Source of the DNA: a virus
Strand: one strand, 5' to 3'
Length of the DNA stretch: 23,338 bases
Virus record (IMG/VR): IMGVR_UViG_3300027995_000005
Location: 1 to 23,338 of that record
Position 1 is the first letter of the stretch. The number at the start of each line of letters is the position of its first letter. The notes beneath the pieces were generated by a model. That model had not been told where the DNA came from and ran no database searches. It worked only from the letters and a program-made list of their open reading frames with translations. Of the stretch, positions 1 through 9,216 are shown in pieces. A program made the translations under genes and the position numbers.

Positions 1-3000
1 GTTGCCGATGCCGTTACCATCGCTGCGATACATGCCGGTCTCGACAATGCCACCGCCCAGGTTGGACGGTAGCACCTCGATCACGCGCTGCATACCGCGC
101 TGAAAGTCTTCGTTCTTGAGCCCGGGGATGAGATTCAGAATGCGCACGCCGTTGGGTGTGTACCCGGGCGCAGCGTCCCACGTACCGAACATCAGATTCA
201 TGCGGTCATACACCAGGCGCATTTCCGCCTCGGTGAGGGCGCGCGCGGTGCGAATCTCAACGGCGTTGCTCGCTTTTTTCGAGCTATCCCATACCGGCTT
301 ATGCCACCCCACCATGTCTTGCGAGAGGACGTAGCCGCGCAGGGCGCTATACAGATCGAGTCGTGATCTCGCCACGTCCTTCACGGCGCGCTTCGCGCCC
401 TGGCCTTCGCTCGGCACCGGGGTGAACTGCTGCACGCCTGCGCCGACATCTCCCTCCCAGGCGCTGAAGCCCTGCATTGAAATGCCCTGCGCCAAGCCGA
501 CCGCTTGCGCGACAAGATCCACACCGTTCTCGGTCAACGCGGCTTGCACGGCCTGCAGATACTCTGCTTTCTCGGCGGTGCTGGCTTTGTGGATGCCTGG
601 CAGCACGTTGCTCCGCACGCCCGGGGTCGCCTCCCACGAGATTTGCGCCGAGATCGCGTGCAGCGTATCGGCGTAATCCTGCTTTGCAGTGTTCACGGCC
701 GCATCGGTGATCTGCTGCGCCATGCCGAACGCGTGCGCGAAGCGGTAGTGATCGTACTTCTTCTCCTTCAGGACCGCGCCCTCGGTATCGAGCCAGCCTT
801 TTTTCTTCTCCGCCGCCTTCAGTTCATCGCGGTAAGGGTCAATGCGCGCACGCATCGCCGTCCAGATCGCCGCCTGCACCTGATGGGCGTTCCAGCCCAA
901 TTCATCACCAAGCAGCGCGATCTCGCGCTCCATGAAGCCGTAGCGCTCGCCCTGGCCGATCTTGTTGTAGCCGTAGTCGAACGCGATGGACATCCACATA
1001 TCCATCGTCGAGTTATCCTTGTTCAGCACGCTCGGGTCGATCTCGACCATAAGATTCTGATAGAACGAGTTGACCTTGGTGGACTCGACGATCTCGCCGC
1101 GATCCATCAACGCCTGCGCCTTCACGTCGTTCTTCGTAAAGCCGGCACTGATCGGCACGCCAGCTTTATGCTGGTAGTACGCGGTGAGCGCCATCGCGGT
1201 GTTCGCCGCGACAGTGGCGTTCGGCGAGTAGATCGCGATCAGCGCGGCCAGCTTCTGCGCTTCGATCTTGTCGCCACCGACCATATTCAGGATCGCGCGC
1301 GAGCTGTTCTCGTACCAGAAGCGGCCGGCCGCGCCCTCTATTGCGAGCTGCTTCAGCTTGGCGCGGAGCTGCTCCATCCCCTCCGCCGGGTCTGTCTCGT
1401 TCACCCACTCGGGGGCGCCGACGATGGCGCCCGGGCGTGCTCCGCCTTTGGTGATGCGATGCTCCGCCGCGAACTGCTTGCGCTTGCTGGCTTGTGCAAA
1501 GCGCGTGAAGTCAAGCGAGCGCTCATCGACCTGCGACTTGAGCCACTGTTCCAGATCCAGGTCTTCTTTCTCCCGTCCGCTTGGCCCCATCAAGCGCTGC
1601 AGCTCGTCGAACGATACAAGCTGACCATCGTCCAGGACGTAAGTCAGTTTGCGCGGATCTAACCGCTCGTCGACCATGACCTCCGCTGCGCGACCGCTGG
1701 CGCTCTGCGCTTCAGCGGGCACGAGATAGCCCACGCCTTCGCCGTACAGCGGGAAACCTTCCGGGTCGATCGGGGCGGCGCTGATGCCAGGCCGACCCTC
1801 AGCATCCTTGCCGATAACCAGGTGTCCGGTACGCGCAATCGTCGCCAGCTCTCGGGTGCTAGCGCCGCGGAACGCAGTCCCTGGCGCGATGCGGCCGGAT
1901 TGCAGGTGCGTAAGTAGTGCGGCCTTGGTGGCGTCTTTGCGCGCCTGCAATTGCGCCTGGCTAAACGTCGCTAAGTCCGGGGCGTCGGCCTGGATTTCGA
2001 CGGCGTACTGCCTGAAGAGAACATCGGGCGTTACGCCGACGCGATGCGCGGTCGTGACAAAGAAGTCGGTCATGAGAGACGCATACGCACTGTTCACGTC
2101 CTTGCTGAACCTATTCGCCTGCCGGAGCTGCGCGGTGATGGCGTCCTTCACCAGATTTGCGCCCTCCCGGAACGGTGTGTTCGCTTCGTACTTCGCGAGC
2201 GCCTCCTGCGCCGCCTGCGCGAATACCTGCTCCTGATTCTGGAGGATGGCCTCCGCTTCGGGTAGAGTGAGGCCATCCTCCGAAGTCTTCGCATACTGTG
2301 CCAAGCCCGGGGCTTGGTTGGCGACATGCGCCACGTACTCGCCCACGGGGATTTGCACGTCGCCGCCGAGAGCCATCGCCTTCGCCGCCGCCTCGCGCGT
2401 CTCTGGAGCCAATTGGTCTAGTCTGACTTGTCCTTTCTGCACGGCCTGCGCGAACTGCGGGCCGTCTACATACAGGTGCGTCAGCTTGGAACCGCTCTGC
2501 TCGGCTGTGCGCTGCAGGTGCTCGGCGAACATGGCCGGGTCGCGCTCATTCAACTTGAGCCCGGCCGCAGCGGTGAGCACCTCGTTCGCCAGTTCGGCGT
2601 CCTGCACCGTGTTCTCGGCTTTGCGGAACATCAGCGCGGTGGAGTTTACGGCGCTGAAGAAGCCGGACGCGACGAGCGAGCCAAGCGCGGTCTGGTACAG
2701 CTCGCCCGGAAGCTGATCGAACATCTGCGCCCAGGTCTTATCGGGATTCGCTATGGCAGTGTCGGTGATCTCCTGCGCCACGGTGGTCGCCAGCTCGCCG
2801 CCCATGTCGCGCGCGAGGAAATTCACCGCGAACTCGCCGAGCTTCGTCTTGCCGAGGTGCTTGGACAAGTAGCCCATCGGCAGGAATTCAAATGCCGCCT
2901 CGGCGCCGCCGTACAGAATCTCGCCCATCAAGGCGTCGGTGATCGAGCCGCCGCGCGCCCGGATCTCGTGGTATTCGCCCACGCCGGCCTGTAAGCCGCC

Positions 3001-3828
3001 AATAGAGACGCCCAGGACCGGCATGCCGGCGAGCGACAGCGCGATGGTCGGAACGGTCGCCGCGAGCGACTGGACACCGCCATAGAGCCCCTGTAGCGTG
3101 GCGTTCTCGAAGTCCGGGGTGTCTCCGATCTGACGCGCGAGCGACCGCATGCGCTCATAGCGCGCGCCTTCGGCCAGTTCCTGATTGCCTGTGATGTCGC
3201 CGATCTGCCCGATGATGCCGAGATTGGTCTGATGCAGGCTCTCGAAGAACGTAGTGCGGACGCCCTGTTTCATCGCCTCCAGCGACCAGAACGCCTCGTC
3301 GAGCGAGCCCCACTTCAGCTTCTCTTGCTTCGGGGGATCGACTTGCTCGCCCCGATCGCGCATGAACTGCAGCTTGTACTTATTCGCGAGCGCGAGATTC
3401 TGCGCGCGCTCAGCCGCGACGTTCCTACGTTCGCGCTCTTCGATGGTGGACCGCACCCGGCCCATTTTCATCTCGACATCAGCGAGCTGCGGGATCTCGT
3501 CGTGCGCGGTCGCAGCGAAATGCGGATTCGTCGCCACGCTCTGCTTCAGGCTCGGGGCGCCCTCCAAGAGTTGCGCGTAGGTGATGCTCGCAGCCGCCTG
3601 CTTACGCGTCGGGTCGGACTTCACCGCGCCGCGCGTGATTCCGAGCTGGCTCGCGACACGCCCGCTCTCCGCGTACTCGTCGGGATTGTTGGCAACGCCT
3701 GCGCGGAGGTTCGTGCGAACACTAGCACGCTCCTGCTCTGCGAGAATCGAGTCGGCGATCTCATCCGGCGTATCGCCGGCCGCGTCGTCAGCTAGGCTCT
3801 CGATGTCCAGGTCTTCGTCGAAGTTCAC
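1..3828 (-). CDS. Giant internal virion protein, gp16-like (C-terminus outside window)
   Basis: The frame is open from a GTG at 3828 to the window edge, giving at least 1276 residues. The GTG overlaps the stop of the upstream gene (GTGA), which fixes the start. The N-terminal 230 residues or so are charged and helical. A hydrophobic, glycine-rich stretch around residues 253-280 could cross or insert in a membrane. About residues 650-740 begin with an FRGAS motif and end with acidic and YVLDDG segments, loosely like an ADP-ribosyltransferase fold. About residues 836-990 begin with a FWYENSS motif and contain IYSPNATVAANT and TMDMWM; they look like a conserved module that I cannot name. Size, position after two other internal virion proteins and T7-like order suggest a gp16-type ejected core protein that helps form the DNA conduit through the envelope. 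No lytic transglycosylase motif is evident in the visible part. Confidence 0.75.
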   Translation of the reverse strand, partial: MNFDEDLDIESLADDAAGDTPDEIADSILAEQERASVRTNLRAGVANNPDEYAESGRVASQLGITRGAVKSDPTRKQAAASITYAQLLEGAPSLKQSVATNPHFAATAHDEIPQLADVEMKMGRVRSTIEERERRNVAAERAQNLALANKYKLQFMRDRGEQVDPPKQEKLKWGSLDEAFWSLEAMKQGVRTTFFESLHQTNLGIIGQIGDITGNQELAEGARYERMRSLARQIGDTPDFENATLQGLYGGVQSLAATVPTIALSLAGMPVLGVSIGGLQAGVGEYHEIRARGGSITDALMGEILYGGAEAAFEFLPMGYLSKHLGKTKLGEFAVNFLARDMGGELATTVAQEITDTAIANPDKTWAQMFDQLPGELYQTALGSLVASGFFSAVNSTALMFRKAENTVQDAELANEVLTAAAGLKLNERDPAMFAEHLQRTAEQSGSKLTHLYVDGPQFAQAVQKGQVRLDQLAPETREAAAKAMALGGDVQIPVGEYVAHVANQAPGLAQYAKTSEDGLTLPEAEAILQNQEQVFAQAAQEALAKYEANTPFREGANLVKDAITAQLRQANRFSKDVNSAYASLMTDFFVTTAHRVGVTPDVLFRQYAVEIQADAPDLATFSQAQLQARKDATKAALLTHLQSGRIAPGTAFRGASTRELATIARTGHLVIGKDAEGRPGISAAPIDPEGFPLYGEGVGYLVPAEAQSASGRAAEVMVDERLDPRKLTYVLDDGQLVSFDELQRLMGPSGREKEDLDLEQWLKSQVDERSLDFTRFAQASKRKQFAAEHRITKGGARPGAIVGAPEWVNETDPAEGMEQLRAKLKQLAIEGAAGRFWYENSSRAILNMVGGDKIEAQKLAALIAIYSPNATVAANTAMALTAYYQHKAGVPISAGFTKNDVKAQALMDRGEIVESTKVNSFYQNLMVEIDPSVLNKDNSTMDMWMSIAFDYGYNKIGQGERYGFMEREIALLGDELGWNAHQVQAAIWTAMRARIDPYRDELKAAEKKKGWLDTEGAVLKEKKYDHYRFAHAFGMAQQITDAAVNTAKQDYADTLHAISAQISWEATPGVRSNVLPGIHKASTAEKAEYLQAVQAALTENGVDLVAQAVGLAQGISMQGFSAWEGDVGAGVQQFTPVPSEGQGAKRAVKDVARSRLDLYSALRGYVLSQDMVGWHKPVWDSSKKASNAVEIRTARALTEAEMRLVYDRMNLMFGTWDAAPGYTPNGVRILNLIPGLKNEDFQRGMQRVIEVLPSNLGGGIVETGMYRSDGNGIGN

Positions 3829-5540
3829 TGTGCGCGCGCCTTACGACGTTGAAGTTGCCGCTTGAGCGCACTGCGATACGTCGCAAGCACGTTCGAGTCG
3901 TTCCAATGGTACACAAACGGCTGACCGTCCGGGCCTACGTCCTTGCGCCTGCGCGTCAGCTCGGCGGCGAACAACTCCAGCCGCTCCTGCGATGGCGTAA
4001 ACGCGTCGATCTCTTTGTCGCTGTCGAGCTGATATTCAGCCACGTCTGCCGCACGGCCGAACCACCCCGCGCCCTCCACGCTTTGCTTGGCGAGCGAGTT
4101 GTCTATAATGGTGCGAACCTCTTCGTCACGCAGATCCCGACCTAGTTCGTTGCGCATCGCCATCACCTGATCGGTGACGTGCGAACTGAGCTGGCCTCGC
4201 TTTTCCTGATTCGATAGCCCGCCCCACCCCAGCTCACTGAAGGTCTGTGAAAGCTGCTGTTGCATGGTTTGCAGATTCTTGAGCGGCTTACCGGCTTTGC
4301 CGGCCTTACCCGCCAGCTCCGCCTGGATCTGGTGAAGCTGAAACTTGTGCATGTCGCTAAGCTGGGGATATTCCTTGCGCAGATCGTACTTGATGAACTC
4401 GTCGGTGCGCGTGGTTGCCATCATCATGAGCCGGCCATAAGACTCGGGATCGGTCTTTTGCTTGATGCCTTCCGCGCGCTCGCGCGCGTAGTTCTGGAGC
4501 TGCTCGCGCTCGTGCCCATCCATCGCGGTCAACACGGCCGCCGGGATGTCGCTCAGCTTGTGCGTCCTCGCATAGATGCCCCACGCGGTGTCGGCAGCAT
4601 CGGTCTCCACTTTGCGGTCGGCTTGTTTCTGCTCATCATAGCGCGTCTTCACCGCGTTCACGGCCTGCTCGCGCGTCTCCGCATCGGCGGAGCCGAACTT
4701 CTCGCGCGTCTTCGCGAGCGCCTCGCTCTCCGACATCTTGCGGTAGTCCACTTTGTCGGCCCACGCCTGGCCGGTTTCGCGCGCACCCGCCAGCTTGAGG
4801 GTCTTCTCGATCTGCGGACGGGCATGCGGATCGATTTCGCCGCGCGTCGCGGCATAGTAGCCCTTGGCAAGCTGCGCATCCTGCGCCAGCATGTTGTCTA
4901 GAACGGCGATATGCGCCGCGCTGATTTGCTTTTCGGTTTCAGCCTTCAGCCGCGCGTCGTCCCAGCCATTCAGTTGCGCTACGCCTGCGAGCTGTGCGCG
5001 GATGTCACCGAGTCCTTTGGCAATCGCGGCCGGGTCGTTGATGTTGGAGGCGGCGAGATTGCGCGACATTTCTATGTTCGCCGAGGCGGCGCCTTCTAGC
5101 GCAATGCGGTTCTGCTGTTGCTCGTGCGTCGCGAGCATGTTGGTGTGTTGCAAGCCCAACTCGGTCGCATCACGCTGAAACGCCGTGCGCTGGCGGGGCG
5201 TCAACTTGCCAGCGATGTCATCGCTCTTCTTCTTGTAGTCCGAGGCCATGCGATCCGACATACCGCGCGCGTTCACCCCGAGCGTCTCTCGGGCCGAGCG
5301 CTGTTGCTCCAGAGTGAACTGTTTCAACTCCGTGCCCGCGCGCGTTACGGCGTCCGCGTCGGCTCGCATCTCCATATCCGCGTGGATCTTGGACATGGCC
5401 GCGCCCGCGCCCTCCACCGCCTGGCCGAGTTGCCCCAAAGCCCGCGCGGCCTCGTCCCCGATGCCGACGCTCGGGCCTTGGAAGCCAGCGGTAACATTCT
5501 GCTCGACGGTTGGAACCGTCGCCCGGATGATGGCGGCCAT
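3825..5540 (-). CDS. Internal virion protein, gp15-like
   Basis: This 571-residue protein starts at an ATG that overlaps the upstream stop (TAATG) and ends in GTGA with the giant protein gene. It is almost entirely predicted helix, rich in Ala, Gln, Glu and Lys, with no cysteine cluster and no membrane segment. The N-terminus (TVPTVEQNVTAGFQGPSVG) followed by a helical segment with alternating Ala, Gly and Met resembles internal core proteins of podoviruses. Place in the series tubular A, tubular B, small protein, gp14-like, this gene, giant protein matches T7 gene 15, whose product is packed in the head and ejected into the host periplasm. Function rests on synteny and composition, not on a catalytic motif. 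Confidence 0.7.
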   Translation of the reverse strand: MAAIIRATVPTVEQNVTAGFQGPSVGIGDEAARALGQLGQAVEGAGAAMSKIHADMEMRADADAVTRAGTELKQFTLEQQRSARETLGVNARGMSDRMASDYKKKSDDIAGKLTPRQRTAFQRDATELGLQHTNMLATHEQQQNRIALEGAASANIEMSRNLAASNINDPAAIAKGLGDIRAQLAGVAQLNGWDDARLKAETEKQISAAHIAVLDNMLAQDAQLAKGYYAATRGEIDPHARPQIEKTLKLAGARETGQAWADKVDYRKMSESEALAKTREKFGSADAETREQAVNAVKTRYDEQKQADRKVETDAADTAWGIYARTHKLSDIPAAVLTAMDGHEREQLQNYARERAEGIKQKTDPESYGRLMMMATTRTDEFIKYDLRKEYPQLSDMHKFQLHQIQAELAGKAGKAGKPLKNLQTMQQQLSQTFSELGWGGLSNQEKRGQLSSHVTDQVMAMRNELGRDLRDEEVRTIIDNSLAKQSVEGAGWFGRAADVAEYQLDSDKEIDAFTPSQERLELFAAELTRRRKDVGPDGQPFVYHWNDSNVLATYRSALKRQLQRRKARAQ

Positions 5541-6175
5541 TAGCCCCTCACTCCCACGGTCGTGCTATACCAGCGCCCCGAAACCCGCGTCGCACCAGTA
5601 ATGAGTTGTGTCAGAGCGCTGAGCCCCGGGCGCTCGGCTTTTGCGCGCAGCGCGAGCATGTTCGCGTCCATCGCCTTCGCGCGAGAGCGCTGAAGCAGGG
5701 CGTACACTTCGCGCTGCGTATCATCCTTCAGCGCCTTCATGTCCAGATCACCGATGTACTTCGTGTCGCCGACAATGGCCGCGGCCGAACCTTGGGCCAC
5801 ATCGCCGCCCGCCGCGGCGATCTGCGCGCGCTGTGTGCCCTCCAATTGGTTCTGCTTGAGGCGCATCTTGAACGCCTCCTCGCCACGCGCATGCGCCACG
5901 TCCACCGCGCGCTGGCTCTCCTGCTCGGCCGCCAGTCGGTTCAGCGCGGACTGCGCCTGCAGGTTCGCCTTGTTCGCCTTCGATTGGTAGAATGCGCCGA
6001 GTGTTTGTCCGGCAGCGCCGCCAATCTCCAGACCTAACCCAATCGAGCCGCCGTGCTTTTTGGCGAAGGACGTGATGCCGCTCTCGGCCTTGATCGGCTC
6101 ACTGGCCGGTGCGCCGACTCGCGACCAATCGTAGGCACCGCCGCCGGTCGTCACGCCAGGGCTACCGCTGCTCAT
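5540..6175 (-). CDS. Small internal virion protein, gp14-like
   Basis: The protein has 211 residues when started at ATG 6175. That start has a TGGAGG Shine-Dalgarno sequence 7 bases upstream and lies 2 bases past the stop of the previous gene. An in-frame GTG at 6217 would add 14 residues inside the previous gene and lacks a good ribosome site, so I reject it. The N-terminus is Gly/Ser rich. A glycine-rich hydrophobic patch (SIGLGLEIGGAAGQTLGAF) near residues 43-61 could insert in a membrane. It is followed by a long Gln/Ala helix with LEGTQRAQIAAAGGD. This layout, short protein with one hydrophobic patch and then a helix, fits T7 gp14-type internal proteins that help form the outer-membrane part of the ejection channel. 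The stop overlaps the next start (TAATG). Confidence 0.65.
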   Translation of the reverse strand: MSSGSPGVTTGGGAYDWSRVGAPASEPIKAESGITSFAKKHGGSIGLGLEIGGAAGQTLGAFYQSKANKANLQAQSALNRLAAEQESQRAVDVAHARGEEAFKMRLKQNQLEGTQRAQIAAAGGDVAQGSAAAIVGDTKYIGDLDMKALKDDTQREVYALLQRSRAKAMDANMLALRAKAERPGLSALTQLITGATRVSGRWYSTTVGVRG

Positions 6176-6177
6176 CT

Positions 6178-6657
6178 TTATGCCTCCACTTCCAGAACCA
6201 GCCCGGTGATCGTACACGGGGTCGGGTCGGAATTCCTAATGCTCACCTTACCTTCGACGTTCCAGTCACCGTCTAGCGGGATCTCGATGTAGCCCGTCTT
6301 CAGATCCGGTGGCGAGCCCCAGTCCTCGTCGCTGCGCTCAGGATACGGGCGGAGCTGATCAAACGTCGGGCCGGCGTACACCGTAACTGCATTGTGCACG
6401 CGGACGTATGCTTTGGTCAGGTTCTTCTCGAACGACTGCGCAAGCGCTTCCAGCCCCTCCCACCCGAGCGGCAGCGTCACCAGATCCTGGTTGTAGCGCA
6501 GCCCGACAATGACAACGTCTTCATCCTCAAGCGCGTCCGGCAGCTCAATCTCGCCCTCGGAGGAGACGGTTTGATCCGGCAGGACCGCGCCGTTGACTAC
6601 CACGGCCACCGTCTCGCCCGCTAGATGCCAGAGACCACGCAGGAGGTTGCTGGACAT
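6178..6657 (-). CDS. Conserved-position virion-region protein, 159 aa
   Basis: The ATG shares its A with the TGA of the tail tubular B gene (TGATG), so the two are probably translationally coupled. The 159-residue product is acidic and predicted mostly beta: the N-terminus runs through alternating hydrophobic strands (ETVAVVVNGAVLPDQTV, EDVVIVGLRYNQDLVTLPL) and the C-terminus has GYIEIPLDGDWNVEGKVSIR. The text resembles the C-terminal beta domain seen after tubular B-type proteins in many podoviruses (a repeated val-X-val strand pattern with a LPLG turn), which suggests a split-off nozzle or tail component. Its slot corresponds to T7 gene 13 by order only; I see no sequence reason to equate them. 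No catalytic motif. Confidence 0.6.
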   Translation of the reverse strand: MSSNLLRGLWHLAGETVAVVVNGAVLPDQTVSSEGEIELPDALEDEDVVIVGLRYNQDLVTLPLGWEGLEALAQSFEKNLTKAYVRVHNAVTVYAGPTFDQLRPYPERSDEDWGSPPDLKTGYIEIPLDGDWNVEGKVSIRNSDPTPCTITGLVLEVEA

Positions 6658-8525
6658 CAGCCTTCCTCCTCCTCGGTAAACGGTGCAAGCGGCGCCCCCG
6701 AGTCCACGAAGAAGTAATCAGCGCGGTTTGCTTGCCGGCGATTCTCCATGAACTCGATGTAGGTCCAATACTGAGCGCCGATGTAGCGCCGCACGGCGAA
6801 GTACGGCACGCTGCGGTTGCCCTCGCGCACCGTGCAGGCCGACATGAACAGTCCGGGGCCGCCGGCTGTGGGCGCGGTGACGTGGCGGTGCCACGCACTG
6901 ACCTCGTGCTCGGGGTGGTAGGTAAGTCCGATCACGGTCCCATCATTGCGCACGGCCCACAGGATCTTCCACGGGGACTTCGTGTAGGTCATGTCCACGA
7001 GCTGATAATCGTCGAACAGGTGCGGCGCGAGCACGCTGATGTCCTCGACGACGTACGAACTCTTTTGCCAAGAGTATTCCAGTTTGTTCAGCCGGGTGAG
7101 CGCCTCGTTCGCGTACACGATCGTGCCGGTACTCACGACTGGTGTCAGGTTGCCCGCGCCTTCAGCACTGTCCTGCTTCGGGAACGCGTTCGCAGGCGTC
7201 AACACGCCCGTCGAACCCGGATCAAACTTCCACTCGCCGCCGTTCGTGAGAAACACCAGATTGCCGAGCTGCAGCGCGTGGCGGATCGCGTGCACCTGGT
7301 TCGACCCGAGCGCGCCCGCAATCCCGTCATCGTCGCGCGTCGGGATCGAATAGTTCAGGTTCTTCTCCGTGCCGCTCACCGTCATCCAGAAGTTTTGCGG
7401 CAGGTTGATCGTGCCGGCGAAGATGCGCCGACCCTGAAAATACGTCACGGCCTGTGGGAAATTCCCGGTTCCCTGGAACGGATCGGTCGGGAACGGAAGC
7501 GTTTTCGAGAAGTCCGGAGTGATGTTGTCGTCGTCGACAGCTCCGCCTTCGGTCTGCGCGATGAAGCCGTACAGGCCGTTCTTCAGCTTGTAGACGTTGT
7601 AGCGGGCCGCGCCGGCAACGACCGCGGGCGTCACTCGGATCTTGTTGCCGGCGAGGGTCAAGTCGCGGCTGGCAGATACGGCCGGCGACGGTAGCGACTC
7701 TTCCTGGTTTCCCTCGGCAAGCGCAGTGACGCGGTAGAAGAAAGTAACCGGCGCGCCGCCCCCCGGCCCGAGAGCCACAACTGTCGGCGCCGCGGGTGTT
7801 GCGATCGTCGGACCGAAAGTGATGGTCGAGAGTGTCCAATCAAGCGGGCCGTTCCGGCGCAATTCTCGCGGCGGGTGGTTCGGGTGCGTGATCGTCAAGA
7901 TGTCATGCTTTTGTGCGAAGTGCAGGTCGAACAACTCCAAATCGCTATACGGCGACCCGATCTCGTACACCCGGCGTGCACGTGCGGTGCCATCCCAATC
8001 ATGCCACGCCGAGGAGTCGATCAAATTGCCCCGCAGATCCTGGATACGGATGGACTCGCCCGCGATGGCGTCGGTCACCACAACATAGCGGCCTTCAAGC
8101 CAGCGGCGGAACGAAATCGACGTGCTGAACTCGTCGAGATAGATCCAGTCACCGGCCACGTAGTTGTGCCCCGGAATGTAGATCCGACAGTGCGGCGCTT
8201 GTACGCCATCCGTGACGGTGAACTCTTCCTCTAGCAGCGTGCCGCCGAGCGCGTGAAAGCGGATGTATTGCTCTCCGAACTCCAGCACCCAATTCACGTC
8301 GTCCACATTCGCGCCATCGAAACTCACGAGGCGCATGAGGAAATCCGAATGCTTTGCCTGGATCACGTGCCGCAATCCGGCGCGATTCTGCGCGGGTCCG
8401 TGCGGCAGGATGATGTAGTTCTCGGCGAGCGTAACCCCGGTGGGGTACTTCGAGAGATCAAGTCGCGACCACAGCTCGTCGCTGACTTCACCGCCCTGAA
8501 AGCCGAAGCGTAGCTGCCGGGACAT
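6657..8525 (-). CDS. Tail tubular protein B-like (nozzle) protein
   Basis: The 622-residue product starts with the typical pattern of podoviral nozzle proteins: FGFQGGEVSDELWSRLDLSK, then a Y-x-T-G motif, ENYIILPHGPAQNRAGLRHV. In this family that segment reads as a gene product with few losses across tail tubular B and P22-type stabilisation proteins. Residues about 245-345 look like a fibronectin-type beta domain (FFYRVTALAEGNQEESLPSP, YNVYKLKNGLYGF). Residues about 360-480 (YFQGRRIFAGTINLPQNFW, then SNQVHAIRHALQLGNLVFLT) match the propeller-like part common in these proteins. It should form the distal tail tube that seals the DNA channel. The gene follows tubular A after 2 bases and overlaps the next gene by one base. 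The start has no competing upstream codon in the short junction. Confidence 0.85.
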   Translation of the reverse strand: MSRQLRFGFQGGEVSDELWSRLDLSKYPTGVTLAENYIILPHGPAQNRAGLRHVIQAKHSDFLMRLVSFDGANVDDVNWVLEFGEQYIRFHALGGTLLEEEFTVTDGVQAPHCRIYIPGHNYVAGDWIYLDEFSTSISFRRWLEGRYVVVTDAIAGESIRIQDLRGNLIDSSAWHDWDGTARARRVYEIGSPYSDLELFDLHFAQKHDILTITHPNHPPRELRRNGPLDWTLSTITFGPTIATPAAPTVVALGPGGGAPVTFFYRVTALAEGNQEESLPSPAVSASRDLTLAGNKIRVTPAVVAGAARYNVYKLKNGLYGFIAQTEGGAVDDDNITPDFSKTLPFPTDPFQGTGNFPQAVTYFQGRRIFAGTINLPQNFWMTVSGTEKNLNYSIPTRDDDGIAGALGSNQVHAIRHALQLGNLVFLTNGGEWKFDPGSTGVLTPANAFPKQDSAEGAGNLTPVVSTGTIVYANEALTRLNKLEYSWQKSSYVVEDISVLAPHLFDDYQLVDMTYTKSPWKILWAVRNDGTVIGLTYHPEHEVSAWHRHVTAPTAGGPGLFMSACTVREGNRSVPYFAVRRYIGAQYWTYIEFMENRRQANRADYFFVDSGAPLAPFTEEEEG

Positions 8526-8527
8526 GG

Positions 8528-9172
8528 CTAGTTGTTCAGGATGCGCGCGTCGGGCGCTGCTGACACTACACCCCTAGCCTTCAAATGCTCGGGCACATAG
8601 TGCTTGCGCCGATTCACGTTCGTGGACTGCGCATTCGCGCCGCGCGCGATCATGAGCTGGTTGAAGTATAGCTTCAGGGTGCTCTCGACGACGGCCGGTT
8701 TTTTGGTGATCGGCCCTGAGATGTAGTGCGCGAGCAAACGTGACACCGTGGTATTGAACAACGGCGTCCACTTGCCGGTGTCGATGACGCGGCGAATGTA
8801 CTTCAGCACGGCGTTCTCGACGTTGGTGTAGAGGATCAGGTTGCCGGCGAGCGTCGACTCGATGTCGTACGGCACGCCCTGGTCGTCGTCCGTGGACTCC
8901 GGCGGTAGTACGGCCAGAGCCCGGATGTAATCGTTCGGAAGCTGGTACGCGAACGCCCAGTTCGTGGAGGGGTTCACCACGGTCGCGAGCGAACGCCGCG
9001 CGGTCGCAAACGTCCAGTCGTGGGCTTCGAGAACCTCATCGCGCGCTTGATCGAAGAACTGCGCGCATACTTCCTCCACCGCATTGTTGCCCGGTGGGCG
9101 GATGCTGGTGACCGATGCGGCCTGCGAGATGTGGCTGAGAGACAAATTGCAGATTTGAACTTCGCTCGCCAC
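8528..9172 (-). CDS. Tail tubular protein A-like (head-tail adaptor)
   Basis: The gene encodes 214 residues from a GTG that has TTGGAG 7 bases upstream. The N-terminus (VQICNLSLSHISQAASVTSI) and the following FFDQARDEVLEAHDWTFATA pattern are the signature of T7 gp11/P22 gp4-type adaptors: a helical protein in which CNLaLshig leads to the conserved W of the DW-F/A motif. The YQLPNDYIRALAVLP segment also belongs to this pattern. The protein should sit as a ring below the portal and join it to the nozzle. A strong terminator ends just 11 bases upstream of the start codon, so expression must come by readthrough or from an unseen promoter. It precedes tubular B by 2 bases. Confidence 0.85.
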   Translation of the reverse strand: MASEVQICNLSLSHISQAASVTSIRPPGNNAVEEVCAQFFDQARDEVLEAHDWTFATARRSLATVVNPSTNWAFAYQLPNDYIRALAVLPPESTDDDQGVPYDIESTLAGNLILYTNVENAVLKYIRRVIDTGKWTPLFNTTVSRLLAHYISGPITKKPAVVESTLKLYFNQLMIARGANAQSTNVNRRKHYVPEHLKARGVVSAAPDARILNN

Positions 9173-9183
9173 GATCGATCTCC

Positions 9184-9216
9184 AAGAAAAAAGAGGGGGC
9201 AGTTGCCCGCCCCCTC
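9184..9216 (-). terminator. Strong intrinsic terminator between capsid and tail genes
   Basis: On the minus strand a perfect 8-bp stem, GAGGGGGC pairing with GCCCCCTC, encloses an 8-base loop and is followed at once by six T residues and then CTT. Arms are at 9209-9216 and 9193-9200; the T run is 9187-9192. It sits after the small 9258-9560 gene and before tail tubular A. A second, GC-only hairpin (7-bp arms at 9243-9249 and 9232-9238) lies just upstream without a T run. Position after the capsid block is like T7 T-phi, where partial readthrough sets the ratio of capsid to tail proteins. Confidence 0.9.

Noticed and set aside
505-1662. Long plus-strand open frame of 385 codons
   Set aside because: It lies opposite the open frame of the giant virion protein, is rich in Arg, Leu and His as mirror frames of GC-rich genes are, and has no ribosome site or recognisable pattern.
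4100-4112. Plus-strand TCTATAATGG as a -10 promoter
   Set aside because: It is inside the gp15-like gene and antisense to every gene around it, so probably chance.
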